A stretch of DNA of 64,000 bases from SY8519 sp045539215 (GTDB lineage Bacteria; Bacillota; Clostridia; Lachnospirales; Lachnospiraceae): contig JAZQEX010000007.1 of assembly GCA_045539215.1 (NCBI GenBank), forward strand, positions 15,843 through 79,842, written 5' to 3'. The position numbers and the translations under genes are program-made. The first letter of the stretch is position 1. Each line of letters starts with the position of its first letter. This document shows, piece by piece, positions 26,536 to 35,739 of this stretch. The notes below the pieces were generated by a model. The model saw only the letters and a list, made by a program, of their open reading frames with translations. It did no database searches and was not told the DNA's origin.

Positions 26536-26571
26536 GGATAGGGGAGAATGAACTCTCCCCTATCCGTTTTT
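26536..26571 (+). terminator. Plus-direction terminator overlapping the thiI stop codon
   Basis: GGATAGGGGAG (26536-26546) and CTCCCCTATCC (26554-26564) form an 11-bp stem followed by GTTTTTT on the plus strand. The 3' arm contains the thiI stop codon (26560-26562, minus strand). No T tract exists in the thiI direction, so the element serves plus-strand transcription. Confidence 0.8.
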
Positions 26572-27744
26572 TACCAGAATCGTCTCTACGGTATCAATTG
26601 CCTCTTTATACAGTTCATCGATTTTCTCAGCAAGCTTTAACTCTGATTTGCGGATCCTGTCTACTTTCGGCTTTGTCACAGGATGCTTTGCAACAAAGAT
26701 CGTACAGCAATCCTCATACGGCAGGATCGATGTCTCATAAGTATCGATCTCTTCTGATACTTTCACGATCTCCTGTTTATCAAAACCGATCAGCGGTCTA
26801 TACACAGGCAGTGTACAGACATCGTTGGTGCATGCCAGAGACTGCATGGTCTGACTTGCCACCTGTCCGATACTCTCACCCGTTACTAAGCCGAGACTTC
26901 CGTCCTGCGCGGCAAATTCTTCCGCGATCCGCATCATATAGCGTCGCATGATGATCGTAAGCTCGTCATGCGGACACTGCTCATAAATATACATCTGAAT
27001 ATCCGTAAAGTTCACAATATGCAGACGAATCGGTCCGCAATACCGTGATATGATCTGTGCCAGGTCAATTACCTTTTTCTTTGCCCGCTCACTCGTATAC
27101 GGCGGTGCATGGAAATAGGTCGCATCGATCGCGACACCACGTTTTGCGATCATATAACCTGCCACCGGCGAATCGATTCCGCCGGATAAAAGCAGCATTG
27201 CTCTTCCGTTTGTGCCGACCGGCATACCGCCCGGTCCCGGAATGATCTCAGAGAACAGATTGACATGTGTACGGATCTCAACGTGAAGCAGGATCTCCGG
27301 ATGATGTACGTCTACAGAAAGATCAGGAAATGCATCCAGGATCTTTTCTCCCAGGAGCATATTGATCTCCTGTGAATTCATCGGAAATGCCTTGTTTGCA
27401 CGCTTGGTATCTACCTTAAAGGTATGTTTTCCTTCTGTCAGTGTGTTCTCAAGAAAACGGATCACATCCTCACACAGTTGATCGATGCCATTCTCTTCTA
27501 CCTGTACCATCGGACAGATTCCGACGATACCGAACACCTTCTTTAACGCGTCAAGCGCCCCGTCGTAATCAAAGTCATCGCTGGCATTGACATATACCCG
27601 CCCCTGTTCATAGGTAACAGTAAATGTCCCGTCAACCGGTTTTAAGGCAAAGCGGATCTGGTCCATCAGGGCCTGCTCAAACATCCGCCTGTTTTTTCCC
27701 TTGATTCCGATTTCTCCGTATTTGATCAAAAAAGATGTATACAT
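26560..27744 (-). CDS. thiI: tRNA 4-thiouridine sulfurtransferase ThiI
   Basis: A 394-residue enzyme that adenylates and thiolates U8 of tRNA. The N-terminal ferredoxin-like and THUMP domains (about 1-165) are followed by the PP-loop LSGGIDSPVAGYM near residue 184. The protein ends without a rhodanese domain, the Bacillus-type short form, so sulfur must come from a partner. The upstream gene is a cysteine desulfurase 25 bases away, matching the NifZ-ThiI pair of Bacillus. GGAGATCAT precedes the ATG. Confidence 0.95.
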   Translation of the reverse strand: MYTSFLIKYGEIGIKGKNRRMFEQALMDQIRFALKPVDGTFTVTYEQGRVYVNASDDFDYDGALDALKKVFGIVGICPMVQVEENGIDQLCEDVIRFLENTLTEGKHTFKVDTKRANKAFPMNSQEINMLLGEKILDAFPDLSVDVHHPEILLHVEIRTHVNLFSEIIPGPGGMPVGTNGRAMLLLSGGIDSPVAGYMIAKRGVAIDATYFHAPPYTSERAKKKVIDLAQIISRYCGPIRLHIVNFTDIQMYIYEQCPHDELTIIMRRYMMRIAEEFAAQDGSLGLVTGESIGQVASQTMQSLACTNDVCTLPVYRPLIGFDKQEIVKVSEEIDTYETSILPYEDCCTIFVAKHPVTKPKVDRIRKSELKLAEKIDELYKEAIDTVETILVKNG

Positions 27745-27769
27745 ATGATCTCCAATATTATTAATAATC

Positions 27770-28927
27770 TTAACGTCTCTTGAATCTTCGCAAAACCGGC
27801 AGCAGCTCTTTTAATGCGCTTACCACTTCCGCGATTTCTTCCTTTGTATTATATCCGGACAATGAAAACCGGATCACGCTGTCCGTCACTTCCTTCGGAT
27901 ACCCCATCTCCATCAATGTACTTTTATCGGATGGGTGATGGGATGCACAGGCACTTCCCGAAGAAACATAGATTCCCTTGTCTTCGAGCGCATGTAACAG
28001 CACTTCGCTGCGCACGCCCGCAAAACAGGCATTTATGATATGCGGTGCACAAAGCGGCGCTTTCGGTGTGAGGACGGTAACATCCTCCATCCCGGAAAGT
28101 TCTTCCCTTAAAAGCTCTCTCAGCGCTGCAAGTGCTTCCATCTTCTCGTCAAACCGCTGATATGCTTCTTCTCCTGCCAGGCCGGTTCCGGCAATACCCG
28201 GAACGTTTAACGTACCGGAACGCAGATTTTTCTGCTGACCGCCGCCGAAAAGGATCGGCTGTACCCTGACACCCTCTCTGATATAGAGGAATCCGGCGCC
28301 TTTTGGCCCGTGAATCTTGTGGGAGCTGACGGATAAAAGATCGATCCCCATCGTATGTGGTGTGATCTTAAACTTTCCGTATCCCTGTACTGCATCAACA
28401 TGATAGATGATATCCGGGAAACTGCTTTTTAGCATTGTTCCGATCTCATCGACCGGATTCACAGATCCGATCTCATTGTTGACATACATGGTGGAAACCA
28501 GGATCGTATCGTCGCAGATCGCCTCTTTGACCGTTTCCGCACTGACACGTCCGGATTCATCTACCGGCAGTCTTGTAATGCGAAAATCCTGCGTTTCCAG
28601 AAAGTCGAGTGTCTTTTTCACAGAAGGATGCTCGATCACCGTGGAAATAATGTGACGGCCTCTTCTCTGATAGGCAAGCGCTGCGCCGATCAGCGCCAGA
28701 TTGTTCGACTCTGTCCCACCTGATGTAAAGAGCAGTTCCTTTTCCTTACACCGAAGTGTTGCCGCGATCTGTCTGGTCGCCTTTTTCACGCGCTCCTCTG
28801 CATCGATCCCCTTTAAATGCAGGGCCGACGGATTTCCGTAATCCGAAAGGAACACTTCATTCATCAAAGAAACCACAGATTCTGCCGGTCTCGTCGTCGC
28901 GGCATTGTCCATATAGATTTCATGCAT
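27770..28927 (-). CDS. Cysteine desulfurase (NifS/IscS class), likely ThiI partner
   Basis: A 385-residue PLP enzyme that removes sulfur from cysteine as a persulfide. YMDNAATTRP begins the protein, the PLP lysine lies in SSHKIHGPKGAGFL near residue 203, and the persulfide cysteine is in SSGSACASHHPSD near residue 325. The short active loop fits the NifS-like class. AGGAGG is 13 bases from the ATG. Adjacency to thiI suggests it supplies sulfur for 4-thiouridine; a wider role in iron-sulfur assembly is not excluded. Confidence 0.92.
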   Translation of the reverse strand: MHEIYMDNAATTRPAESVVSLMNEVFLSDYGNPSALHLKGIDAEERVKKATRQIAATLRCKEKELLFTSGGTESNNLALIGAALAYQRRGRHIISTVIEHPSVKKTLDFLETQDFRITRLPVDESGRVSAETVKEAICDDTILVSTMYVNNEIGSVNPVDEIGTMLKSSFPDIIYHVDAVQGYGKFKITPHTMGIDLLSVSSHKIHGPKGAGFLYIREGVRVQPILFGGGQQKNLRSGTLNVPGIAGTGLAGEEAYQRFDEKMEALAALRELLREELSGMEDVTVLTPKAPLCAPHIINACFAGVRSEVLLHALEDKGIYVSSGSACASHHPSDKSTLMEMGYPKEVTDSVIRFSLSGYNTKEEIAEVVSALKELLPVLRRFKRR

Positions 28928-28932
28928 ATATT

Positions 28933-29679
28933 TTACTCATCCTCCTGCATTTCAAGCGCAAGCATCATCGATGCCAGCGTCGTGATCGCAGCTGTATCGG
29001 TTCTAAGGATCCGCTTTCCGAGAGAGACCTCTACTGCGATCTCTCTGACAGACTCGATTTCTTTATCCGAAAATCCGCCCTCAGGGCCAATAAAGACCGC
29101 AATGTCTGTCCCTTTTTTCAGGCTCTGAAGCGTTTCCTTTAATTGCCGCATCCCATTTGCATTTTCATATGGCACGATGCACAGATCGTAGCCGGATGCT
29201 TCCTTTTTTGCCTCTTCAAATGTGTGTACGGGCAGTACTTCCGGGATCATACTCCGCTTTGACTGCTTTGCCGCGCTCTCAGAGATCGCCTGCCAGCGTT
29301 TGATCTTAGAGGCAGCCTTTTTGGCATCCAGCTTCACAACACAGTATTGCATCGAAACCGGAATGATCTCATGCACGCCAAGCTCTACACCCTTTTGGAT
29401 CACCGATTCCATTCGGTCTCCTTTTGGAATGCCCATATATAAATGAATACGGGCCGGAAGCTCCGTCTCTGCCGCCGGCCTGTCAAGGATCTCTGCCTGC
29501 ACAAATTCATCTGTCAGTTCAGAGATACTGCAATAAAGGTTTTGTCCGCCGGTACTGCTGATACGGATCGTCTCACCGGGCTTCATACGAAGCACTTTTC
29601 CGATATGCCGTACATCACTGCCGGTTATGGTAACATATTCTCTGCCAATCTGGCAATCCTCAACAAAAAACTGATGCAT
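28933..29679 (-). CDS. rsmE: 16S rRNA (uracil-1498-N3)-methyltransferase
   Basis: A 248-residue SPOUT methyltransferase acting on U1498 of 16S rRNA. HQFFVED begins the PUA-like domain, and the knot motifs appear as VFIGPEGGFSDKEI near residue 197 and SLGKRILRTDTAAITTLA near the end. ATG 29679 is chosen because TGGAGAAAAG precedes it. It sits between prmA and the cysteine desulfurase, continuing the dnaJ-prmA-rsmE order usual in Firmicutes. Confidence 0.94.
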   Translation of the reverse strand: MHQFFVEDCQIGREYVTITGSDVRHIGKVLRMKPGETIRISSTGGQNLYCSISELTDEFVQAEILDRPAAETELPARIHLYMGIPKGDRMESVIQKGVELGVHEIIPVSMQYCVVKLDAKKAASKIKRWQAISESAAKQSKRSMIPEVLPVHTFEEAKKEASGYDLCIVPYENANGMRQLKETLQSLKKGTDIAVFIGPEGGFSDKEIESVREIAVEVSLGKRILRTDTAAITTLASMMLALEMQEDE

Positions 29680-29690
29680 CTTTTCTCCAC

Positions 29691-30644
29691 TTACTCTTTC
29701 GTTGCAACGACACCGACCCATTCGCCCTGGTGTCTGACAGAAAGGATCTTTAACCCCGCATCTTTGATTGCGGAAACAACCGCGTCTTCCTTCATATCAA
29801 TGATGCCTGAAGCGATCAGAATGCCGCCCTTCTTCATACAGGAAGGAATCTCTTTTGCCATCGGAATGATCACATCCGCCAGAATATTCGCTGCGACCAC
29901 ATCATATCCGCCTGTCTGCACTTTTTCCTGCAGCCACTCATCCGTGATCAGATTGCCCACATAAAAATCGTCCTCAGAAAAAGCCAGGTCGTTGCGGGCA
30001 TAATTTTCTGCCACGGAACTGATGCAGTCAGGATCAATGTCTGTGCCGCGCACAATGCCGGCTCCTAGCTTGCTGCTGACGATTGAGAGGATGCCGCTGC
30101 CACAGCCAAGGTCTAAAACCGCATCCTGCGGCTTTATGTATTCCCGAAGGGCGCGGATGCAAAGCTGCGTTGTCTCATGCTTCCCGGTACCGAACGAAAT
30201 ACCCGGATCGATAGAGATCGTAATTCCACCCTTTTCGTTCTCCTCTTCCTCCCAGGACGGGTGAATGAGCATATCCTCAATATAGAATGAGTGGAAAAAC
30301 TCCTTCCAGTTATCCTGCCAGTCCGCATCATCTGTCTGCGTAACAGTGATCTTAGCTTCACCGACATCAACACCGTTTTCCTTTAACTCCTCGATCCCGT
30401 TGCGGATATTTGAAAGCAGTTCCTCTTCCCCGGCATTTTCCTCCAGATAAAAAGAAAGCCATGCTTCTCCCCGGTCCGGCTCGCCTTCCGGAATAATGTC
30501 AATAAACATACGCGCCAGATCCTGTTCCGTGATCGGAATATTGTCCTCGATCAGCACGCCTTCCACACCAAGGTCTTCGAGAAGAGACGACAGCAGGTCT
30601 TCTGCTGCCGTCGTTGTTTTAATCCTGTATTGTTTCCATTTCAT
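29691..30644 (-). CDS. prmA: Ribosomal protein L11 methyltransferase
   Basis: A 317-residue SAM enzyme that trimethylates ribosomal protein L11. An N-terminal substrate-recognition domain (KWKQYRIKTTTAAEDLLSS) precedes the Rossmann domain with SFGTGKHETTQLC near residue 160 and VLDLGCGSGILSI near residue 184; NILADVIIPMA is the catalytic-region motif. AAAGGAAAAAAC precedes the ATG. It lies 37 bases after dnaJ. Confidence 0.95.
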   Translation of the reverse strand: MKWKQYRIKTTTAAEDLLSSLLEDLGVEGVLIEDNIPITEQDLARMFIDIIPEGEPDRGEAWLSFYLEENAGEEELLSNIRNGIEELKENGVDVGEAKITVTQTDDADWQDNWKEFFHSFYIEDMLIHPSWEEEENEKGGITISIDPGISFGTGKHETTQLCIRALREYIKPQDAVLDLGCGSGILSIVSSKLGAGIVRGTDIDPDCISSVAENYARNDLAFSEDDFYVGNLITDEWLQEKVQTGGYDVVAANILADVIIPMAKEIPSCMKKGGILIASGIIDMKEDAVVSAIKDAGLKILSVRHQGEWVGVVATKE

Positions 30645-30681
30645 ATCGGTTTTTTCCTTTACCTATACGCACGAAAAACGA

Positions 30682-31851
30682 TCAGTCATTGTCATGGTTT
30701 TTAAAGAAACCTTTTTTCTTTCCCTTCGCTTTTGACTCTGTGCTCTCTGCGGTTGCAGCCAGCGAATTATCATAAAGCGAATCAAACTTACGCAATGCTT
30801 CCTTTGCTTCATTGCTCAGTCTGTCAGGCACCTGTACGATCAGTGTAACATAATGATCGCCACGTGTGTTTTTATTTCTGAGTGACGGAATACCTTTTCC
30901 TTTCAGACGGATTCTGGTATCGGTCTGTGTTCCCGGCTTCACATTGTAAAGAACATCTCCATCAATGGTGCTGATCCTCACTTCTCCGCCGAGTGCTGCC
31001 TGCGCGAAGGAAATCGGTGCTGTCGAGAACAGATTCATGCCTTCCCGTTGCAGGAATGCGTGCGGTCTGACGATCACTTCAACCAAAAGATCGCCGCGCG
31101 GGCCACCGTTTACGCCCGGCTCACCCTTTCCTCTGATCCTTACGCTCTGGCCGTTGTCGATACCTGCCGGGATCGAAACCTTGATCCGTTTTCTGCTTGC
31201 GATATATCCTGTACCGCGGCAATCCGGACATTTTTCCTTCACAACCTTACCGGTTCCGTTACAGTCCGGACATGTCATAACGTTTTGTACCATGCCAAAC
31301 AGGGACTGCTGGGAATAAACGACCTTACCTTTACCGCCGCACTTAGAGCATGTTTCCGGCTGTGTTCCCGGTTTCGCGCCGGTACCGCCGCACTTCTCAC
31401 ACTCATCTTTGAGTGTCAGTTCGATCTCTTTTTCACAGCCGAATGCCGCTTCTTCAAATGTGACATGGACAGCAGCACGCAGATTTGCGCCCTTCATCGG
31501 TGCTGTCGTATCTCTTCTTCTTGTGCCGCCACCGAAGAAATCACCAAAGATATCACCGAAAATATCGCCCATATCCATACCGGAGAAATCAAATCCTCCC
31601 GGGCCGCCGGCGCCGCCCTGTTCAAATGCGGCATGACCGAACTGATCATACTGTTTTCTCTTTTCCGGATCACTCAGGACAGCATAGGCTTCTGAAGCCT
31701 CTTTAAACTTTTGCTCAGCCTCTTTGTCTCCCGGATTCGCGTCCGGATGATATTTTTTTGCCAGCTGGCGGTATGCCTTTTTGATCGCTGAATCATCCGC
31801 GCCCCGGTCAACGCCAAGGACTTCATAATAATCCCGTTTCTGTTCTGCCAT
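30682..31851 (-). CDS. dnaJ: Chaperone protein DnaJ
   Basis: A 389-residue class A J-protein that stimulates DnaK ATPase and binds substrates. The J-domain has KKYHPDANPG (HPD), followed by a Gly/Phe region rich in GGAGGPGGFDFSG, four zinc-binding CxxCxGxG repeats (about 143-215) and the substrate-binding C-terminal domains. GGAGAGC precedes the ATG. It is the last chaperone gene of hrcA-grpE-dnaK-dnaJ. Confidence 0.97.
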   Translation of the reverse strand: MAEQKRDYYEVLGVDRGADDSAIKKAYRQLAKKYHPDANPGDKEAEQKFKEASEAYAVLSDPEKRKQYDQFGHAAFEQGGAGGPGGFDFSGMDMGDIFGDIFGDFFGGGTRRRDTTAPMKGANLRAAVHVTFEEAAFGCEKEIELTLKDECEKCGGTGAKPGTQPETCSKCGGKGKVVYSQQSLFGMVQNVMTCPDCNGTGKVVKEKCPDCRGTGYIASRKRIKVSIPAGIDNGQSVRIRGKGEPGVNGGPRGDLLVEVIVRPHAFLQREGMNLFSTAPISFAQAALGGEVRISTIDGDVLYNVKPGTQTDTRIRLKGKGIPSLRNKNTRGDHYVTLIVQVPDRLSNEAKEALRKFDSLYDNSLAATAESTESKAKGKKKGFFKNHDND

Positions 31852-31891
31852 TTAGATGCTCTCCTTTATGACTTATTGATCTTTTAATTCA

Positions 31892-31932
31892 CAGACGAAT
31901 AAGGGACTAGAAAAAGCCCCTTATCCGCTCTG
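31892..31932 (-). other. Intercistronic hairpin between dnaK and dnaJ
   Basis: CAGACGAATAAGGG (31892-31905) pairs with CCCTTATCCGCTCTG (31918-31932) in a 14-bp stem with one bulged base. No T tract follows on the minus strand, so a processing or stability role is more likely than termination. Confidence 0.65.
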
Positions 31933-31954
31933 CATTGTATTACTTGTCTGTCAA

Positions 31955-33826
31955 TTATACTTCTTTGTAATCTGCGTCTACAACATCATCGCCGCCGTTG
32001 TCCGGACCTGCGGATGCGCCGCCGAAATCCTGACCTGCGCCAGCACCTGCACCTGCTGCCTGTGCCTGCTCATACATCTTTGCAAATACCTGCTGTGCAC
32101 TGTTCATCAGTTTTTCTTTTGCAGCCTTGATCTCGTCAACCTTTGCTTCTGTCAGCTGTGCGCCATCCGGATTCTCCTCCAGAAGTTTCTTTAATGCGTC
32201 TACATCTGCCTGAACGGTTGCCTTCTCATCTGCAGAGATGCCGTCGCCGACTTCTTCCAAAGCTTTCTCTGTCTGGAATACGAATGCGTCTGCATCGTTT
32301 CTTGCATCGATCGCTTCTTTACGCTTCTTATCTTCAGCTTCGTACTGTGCTGCTTCTTTTACTGCCTTATCGATCTCATCATCAGACATGTTGGAACCTG
32401 CTGTGATCGTGATGTGCTGCTCTTTGCCTGTGCCAAGGTCTTTTGCGGATACATTTACGATACCGTTTGCATCGATGTCAAAGGTAACCTCGATCTGCGG
32501 CACACCTCTTCTTGCCGGCGGGATACCATCCAGACGGAACTGGCCGAGTGACTTGTTGTCCTTCGCGAACTGACGCTCACCCTGTACAACGTTGATGTCT
32601 ACTGCTGTCTGGTTATCTGCAGCTGTTGAGAAGATCTGGCTGTGCTTGGTCGGGATCGTTGTATTTCTCTCGATCAGGCGGGTTGCGATACCACCCATGG
32701 TCTCGATGGAAAGTGAAAGCGGTGTAACATCCAGAAGAAGGATATCACCTGCGCCTGCATCACCAGCAAGCTTACCACCCTGTACGGAAGCACCAAGTGC
32801 TACACACTCATCCGGGTTCAGGCTCTTGCTCGGCTCTTTTCCTGTCAGAGCTTTTACCTTATCCTGTACAGCCGGGATACGTGTGGATCCGCCTACCAGC
32901 AGAACCTGTCCCAGTTCGGAAGCGGTAATACCTGCATCCTTTAATGCGTTCTGTACCGGCATTGCTGTACGCTCTACCAGATCTCTGGTCAGCTCGTCGA
33001 ATTTAGCACGTGTCAGTGTCATATCCAGATGCTTCGGTCCCTCAGATGTTGCTGTGATGAACGGAAGGTTAATGTTTGTTGTGGTTGCGGAAGAAAGCTC
33101 TTTCTTCGCTTTCTCTGCTGCTTCACGCAGACGCTGCATTGCCATCTTGTCAGAAGAAAGATCTACGCCTTCCTGGCTCTTGAACTCAGAAAGCATGTAG
33201 TCGATGATCTTCTGGTCAAAGTCATCACCACCAAGGCGGTTGTCACCGGATGTGGAAAGTACTTCGATAACACCGTCACCGATCTCGATGATGGAAACGT
33301 CGAATGTACCGCCGCCAAGGTCGTATACCATGATCTTCTGCTCTTTTTCGTTGTCCAGACCATATGCCAGTGCTGCTGCGGTCGGCTCGTTGATGATACG
33401 TTTTACATCAAGGCCTGCGATCTTACCAGCATCCTTGGTTGCCTGACGCTGTGCATCATTGAAGTAAGCCGGAACTGTGATAACAGCTTCTGTTACTTTC
33501 TCACCCAGATAGCTCTCTGCGTCAGCTTTTAACTTCTGCAGGATCATAGCGGAGATCTCCTGCGGAGAATATTTCTTGCCGTCGATCTCTTTCTTATAAT
33601 CCGTGCCCATCTCACGCTTGATGGAAACTACGGTGTTCTCAGCGTTGGTAACTGCCATACGCTTTGCCGGCTCACCAACCTTACGCTCGCCGTCCTTTGC
33701 AAAAGAAACGATTGACGGGGTTGTACGGGAACCTTCTGTATTTGTGATAACGACCGGTTTTCCACCTTCCATAACTGCTACGCAGCTGTTTGTTGTTCCT
33801 AAATCAATACCGATAATCTTGCTCAT
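31955..33826 (-). CDS. dnaK: Chaperone protein DnaK (Hsp70)
   Basis: A 623-residue Hsp70. The ATPase domain starts KIIGIDLGTTNSCVAVMEGG, with VYDLGGGTFDVSI near residue 170 and LVGGSTRIPAVQ near 310; the substrate domain follows the linker LLLDVTPLSL. The tail is glycine/alanine-rich and ends DADYKEV. ATG 33826 is used because GGAGGACAAGATC precedes it, five codons inside a longer frame. It is cotranscribed with grpE and dnaJ. Confidence 0.98.
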   Translation of the reverse strand: MSKIIGIDLGTTNSCVAVMEGGKPVVITNTEGSRTTPSIVSFAKDGERKVGEPAKRMAVTNAENTVVSIKREMGTDYKKEIDGKKYSPQEISAMILQKLKADAESYLGEKVTEAVITVPAYFNDAQRQATKDAGKIAGLDVKRIINEPTAAALAYGLDNEKEQKIMVYDLGGGTFDVSIIEIGDGVIEVLSTSGDNRLGGDDFDQKIIDYMLSEFKSQEGVDLSSDKMAMQRLREAAEKAKKELSSATTTNINLPFITATSEGPKHLDMTLTRAKFDELTRDLVERTAMPVQNALKDAGITASELGQVLLVGGSTRIPAVQDKVKALTGKEPSKSLNPDECVALGASVQGGKLAGDAGAGDILLLDVTPLSLSIETMGGIATRLIERNTTIPTKHSQIFSTAADNQTAVDINVVQGERQFAKDNKSLGQFRLDGIPPARRGVPQIEVTFDIDANGIVNVSAKDLGTGKEQHITITAGSNMSDDEIDKAVKEAAQYEAEDKKRKEAIDARNDADAFVFQTEKALEEVGDGISADEKATVQADVDALKKLLEENPDGAQLTEAKVDEIKAAKEKLMNSAQQVFAKMYEQAQAAGAGAGAGQDFGGASAGPDNGGDDVVDADYKEV

Positions 33827-33892
33827 GATCTTGTCCTCCATTTTATACTTAGATTTCTTAATTTATGAATTCATGACAGATACGCCTGTCTG

Positions 33893-34552
33893 CTAATTTG
33901 CTACTTTTACCATGCTGTAGCGAAGAACGGAATCTCTGTACATGTAACCCTTCTGCAGTTCTTCTGCTACAATGTTCTCTCCGAACGCCTCATCTTCAAC
34001 ATGCATCACTGCATTGTGATAATCCGGATCGAATGTCTGACCTTCTGCTTCGATCGGCTTTACACCGCTTTCTTCCAGCATGGAGACCAGCTGCTTGTAG
34101 ATCATATCCATACCGCTTGCGATGCTTGAATCTTTCTCGGATTCATCGATCGCTGCGAGGCCTCTCTCAAAGTTATCCACGACCGGAAGGAGCTTTTCTA
34201 AAATGCTCTTCGCGCCTGTCTCAAACATCTGGGATTTCTCTTTCTCCGTCCGTTTCCTGTAGTTGTCAAACTCTGCCATCTGGCGCTGTACACGGTCGGT
34301 GAGTTCTTCTATCTTTTCATCTTTCTTGTCTTTTTTCTTTTTCTTGCCAAACAGAGGCTTCTCTTCCTCTTCTGAATCTTCTTCAACAGCCTCTGCTTCG
34401 GCCTCTGCGCTTTCGCCTGCCTCTGCCGCAGTCTCATCGGCTGTCTGTTCGGTTTCGGCTGTTTCTTCTGCAGCCGTTTCTTCAGATGCCTCTTCCGTTA
34501 TGGTCTCTTCCTGCAGATCTTTTTCTTCCTGCAAGTCTTTCTTTTCTTCCAT
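33893..34552 (-). CDS. grpE: Nucleotide exchange factor GrpE
   Basis: A 219-residue DnaK nucleotide exchange factor. The first 85 residues are a low-complexity acidic tail of Glu, Thr and Ala, longer than in many GrpE proteins, followed by a KKKKKDKK patch. The coiled coil (about 90-140) has FDNYRKRTEKEK, and the beta domain ends in the typical GYMYRDSVLRYSMVKVAN. GGAGACTAGCTG overlaps the hrcA stop, so translation may be coupled. Confidence 0.96.
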   Translation of the reverse strand: MEEKKDLQEEKDLQEETITEEASEETAAEETAETEQTADETAAEAGESAEAEAEAVEEDSEEEEKPLFGKKKKKDKKDEKIEELTDRVQRQMAEFDNYRKRTEKEKSQMFETGAKSILEKLLPVVDNFERGLAAIDESEKDSSIASGMDMIYKQLVSMLEESGVKPIEAEGQTFDPDYHNAVMHVEDEAFGENIVAEELQKGYMYRDSVLRYSMVKVAN

Positions 34553-34555
34553 CAG

Positions 34556-35611
34556 CTAGTCTCCTATGTCTTCTTGTTCTTTTTTCTTTTTCGGATACAT
34601 CGTATCCAACTGCTTCTTCACAGTCTTGATGCTGTCCATAACCTTTTCGTAATCCATCCGCTTCGGACCGACGATACCGATCGCGCCGCGCAGCCCATCG
34701 CCCAGTTCATAAGTCGCTGTAACAACACTGCAGTCTTCCATCTCTTCTACCTGGCTTTCGCTGCCGATGTAGACCTTGATGTCGGAATCATCGATGTCTG
34801 CCGACTTATCTACCAGAAGGTTCTTCAGCTCACTTTTATCTTCCAGCAATGAGATCAGGCCACTCGCACGCTGTGTATCCGAAAGCTCCGGATACCGGAA
34901 AATGTTCTTCGCGCCGCTCATGTATACTTCCAGATCTTCGTCGGTATTGATGGTCTCTGCGATCGCGTCAAGGATATCTCCGACGATTCCGCTGTGGATT
35001 CCTGCCTGCTCTTTCAGTCTTGCGATCAGATTCAATGTGATCTGTTCGGTATCCAGACCGTTCAACGTGGTATTCAGCAGAATGTTCAGCTTTAAGATCT
35101 CTTCCTGATCCAGGAACTGATCGGTTGCGAGGATCTTATTCTTGACGATATTTCCTTCCAGGACAACCGTACAAAGGATCTGGTCTTCATCCACCGGAGA
35201 AAGCTGGATGAACTTTAAGCGGTTACCGTGGCTCTGTGGTGCGGAGATCAGCGTCGCATAATTCGTATTCGCCGCAAGGAGCTTTGCCATTTCCTTAAGC
35301 ACCTGCTCCATCCGCTCTGTATGCTCCACGACAAAGCTTCGCATATCAGAAATCTCACGTTCCTTTTCCTTCATAATATTATCGACATAAAACCGATAAC
35401 CCTTATCCGAAGGAATCCGGCCTGCGGACGTATGAGGCTGAACGATATATCCAAGCTCCTCTAAATCAGACATCTCATTTCGGATCGTCGCAGAACTCAG
35501 ATTCAGATCCGACATCTTTGAGATCGTTCTCGACCCAACCGGTTCGCCGGTCTCTAAATATGTCTGAATGATCACCTGTAAAATCTTTGATTTTCTCTCG
35601 TTCAATTCCAT
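34556..35611 (-). CDS. hrcA: Heat-inducible transcriptional repressor HrcA
   Basis: A 351-residue repressor that binds CIRCE and needs GroEL for activity in Bacillus. The N-terminal winged helix has GEPVGSRTISK and SSATIRNEMSDLEELGYI, then PHTSAGRIPSDKGYR. ATG 35611 is used because GAGGATTATGTT precedes it; an upstream start at 35647 would lie inside the CIRCE operator. It is the first gene of the heat-shock operon and is expected to repress itself. Confidence 0.97.
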   Translation of the reverse strand: MELNERKSKILQVIIQTYLETGEPVGSRTISKMSDLNLSSATIRNEMSDLEELGYIVQPHTSAGRIPSDKGYRFYVDNIMKEKEREISDMRSFVVEHTERMEQVLKEMAKLLAANTNYATLISAPQSHGNRLKFIQLSPVDEDQILCTVVLEGNIVKNKILATDQFLDQEEILKLNILLNTTLNGLDTEQITLNLIARLKEQAGIHSGIVGDILDAIAETINTDEDLEVYMSGAKNIFRYPELSDTQRASGLISLLEDKSELKNLLVDKSADIDDSDIKVYIGSESQVEEMEDCSVVTATYELGDGLRGAIGIVGPKRMDYEKVMDSIKTVKKQLDTMYPKKKKEQEDIGD

Positions 35612-35636
35612 AACATAATCCTCATCGCTTCGGTTG

Positions 35637-35663
35637 TTAGCACTCAATTAACGGGAGTGCTAA
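35637..35663. promoter_or_regulatory. CIRCE operator
   Basis: TTAGCACTC-N9-GAGTGCTAA, a perfect match to the HrcA operator. It lies 25 bases upstream of hrcA and just downstream of the predicted transcription start. An extra half-site, TAGCACTC at 35682-35689, lies in the promoter itself. Confidence 0.98.
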
Positions 35664-35677
35664 TATCCCTGAAACTA

Positions 35678-35706
35678 AATGTAGCACTCCCGTCTGGGTT
35701 TGTCAA
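35678..35706 (-). promoter_or_regulatory. Promoter of hrcA-grpE-dnaK-dnaJ
   Basis: On the minus strand a consensus TTGACA (35706-35701), 17 bases and TACATT (35683-35678). The third CIRCE half-site (GAGTGCTA on this strand, 35689-35682) occupies the end of the spacer and the first bases of the -10. Confidence 0.7.
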
Positions 35707-35739
35707 CTGTATTTTGTGAATTAATTGTGACCTATGTAG

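Noticed and set aside
32592..33200. Plus-strand open frame opposite dnaK
   Set aside because: A mirror of dnaK codon use; dnaK often gives long antisense frames, and nothing supports translation.
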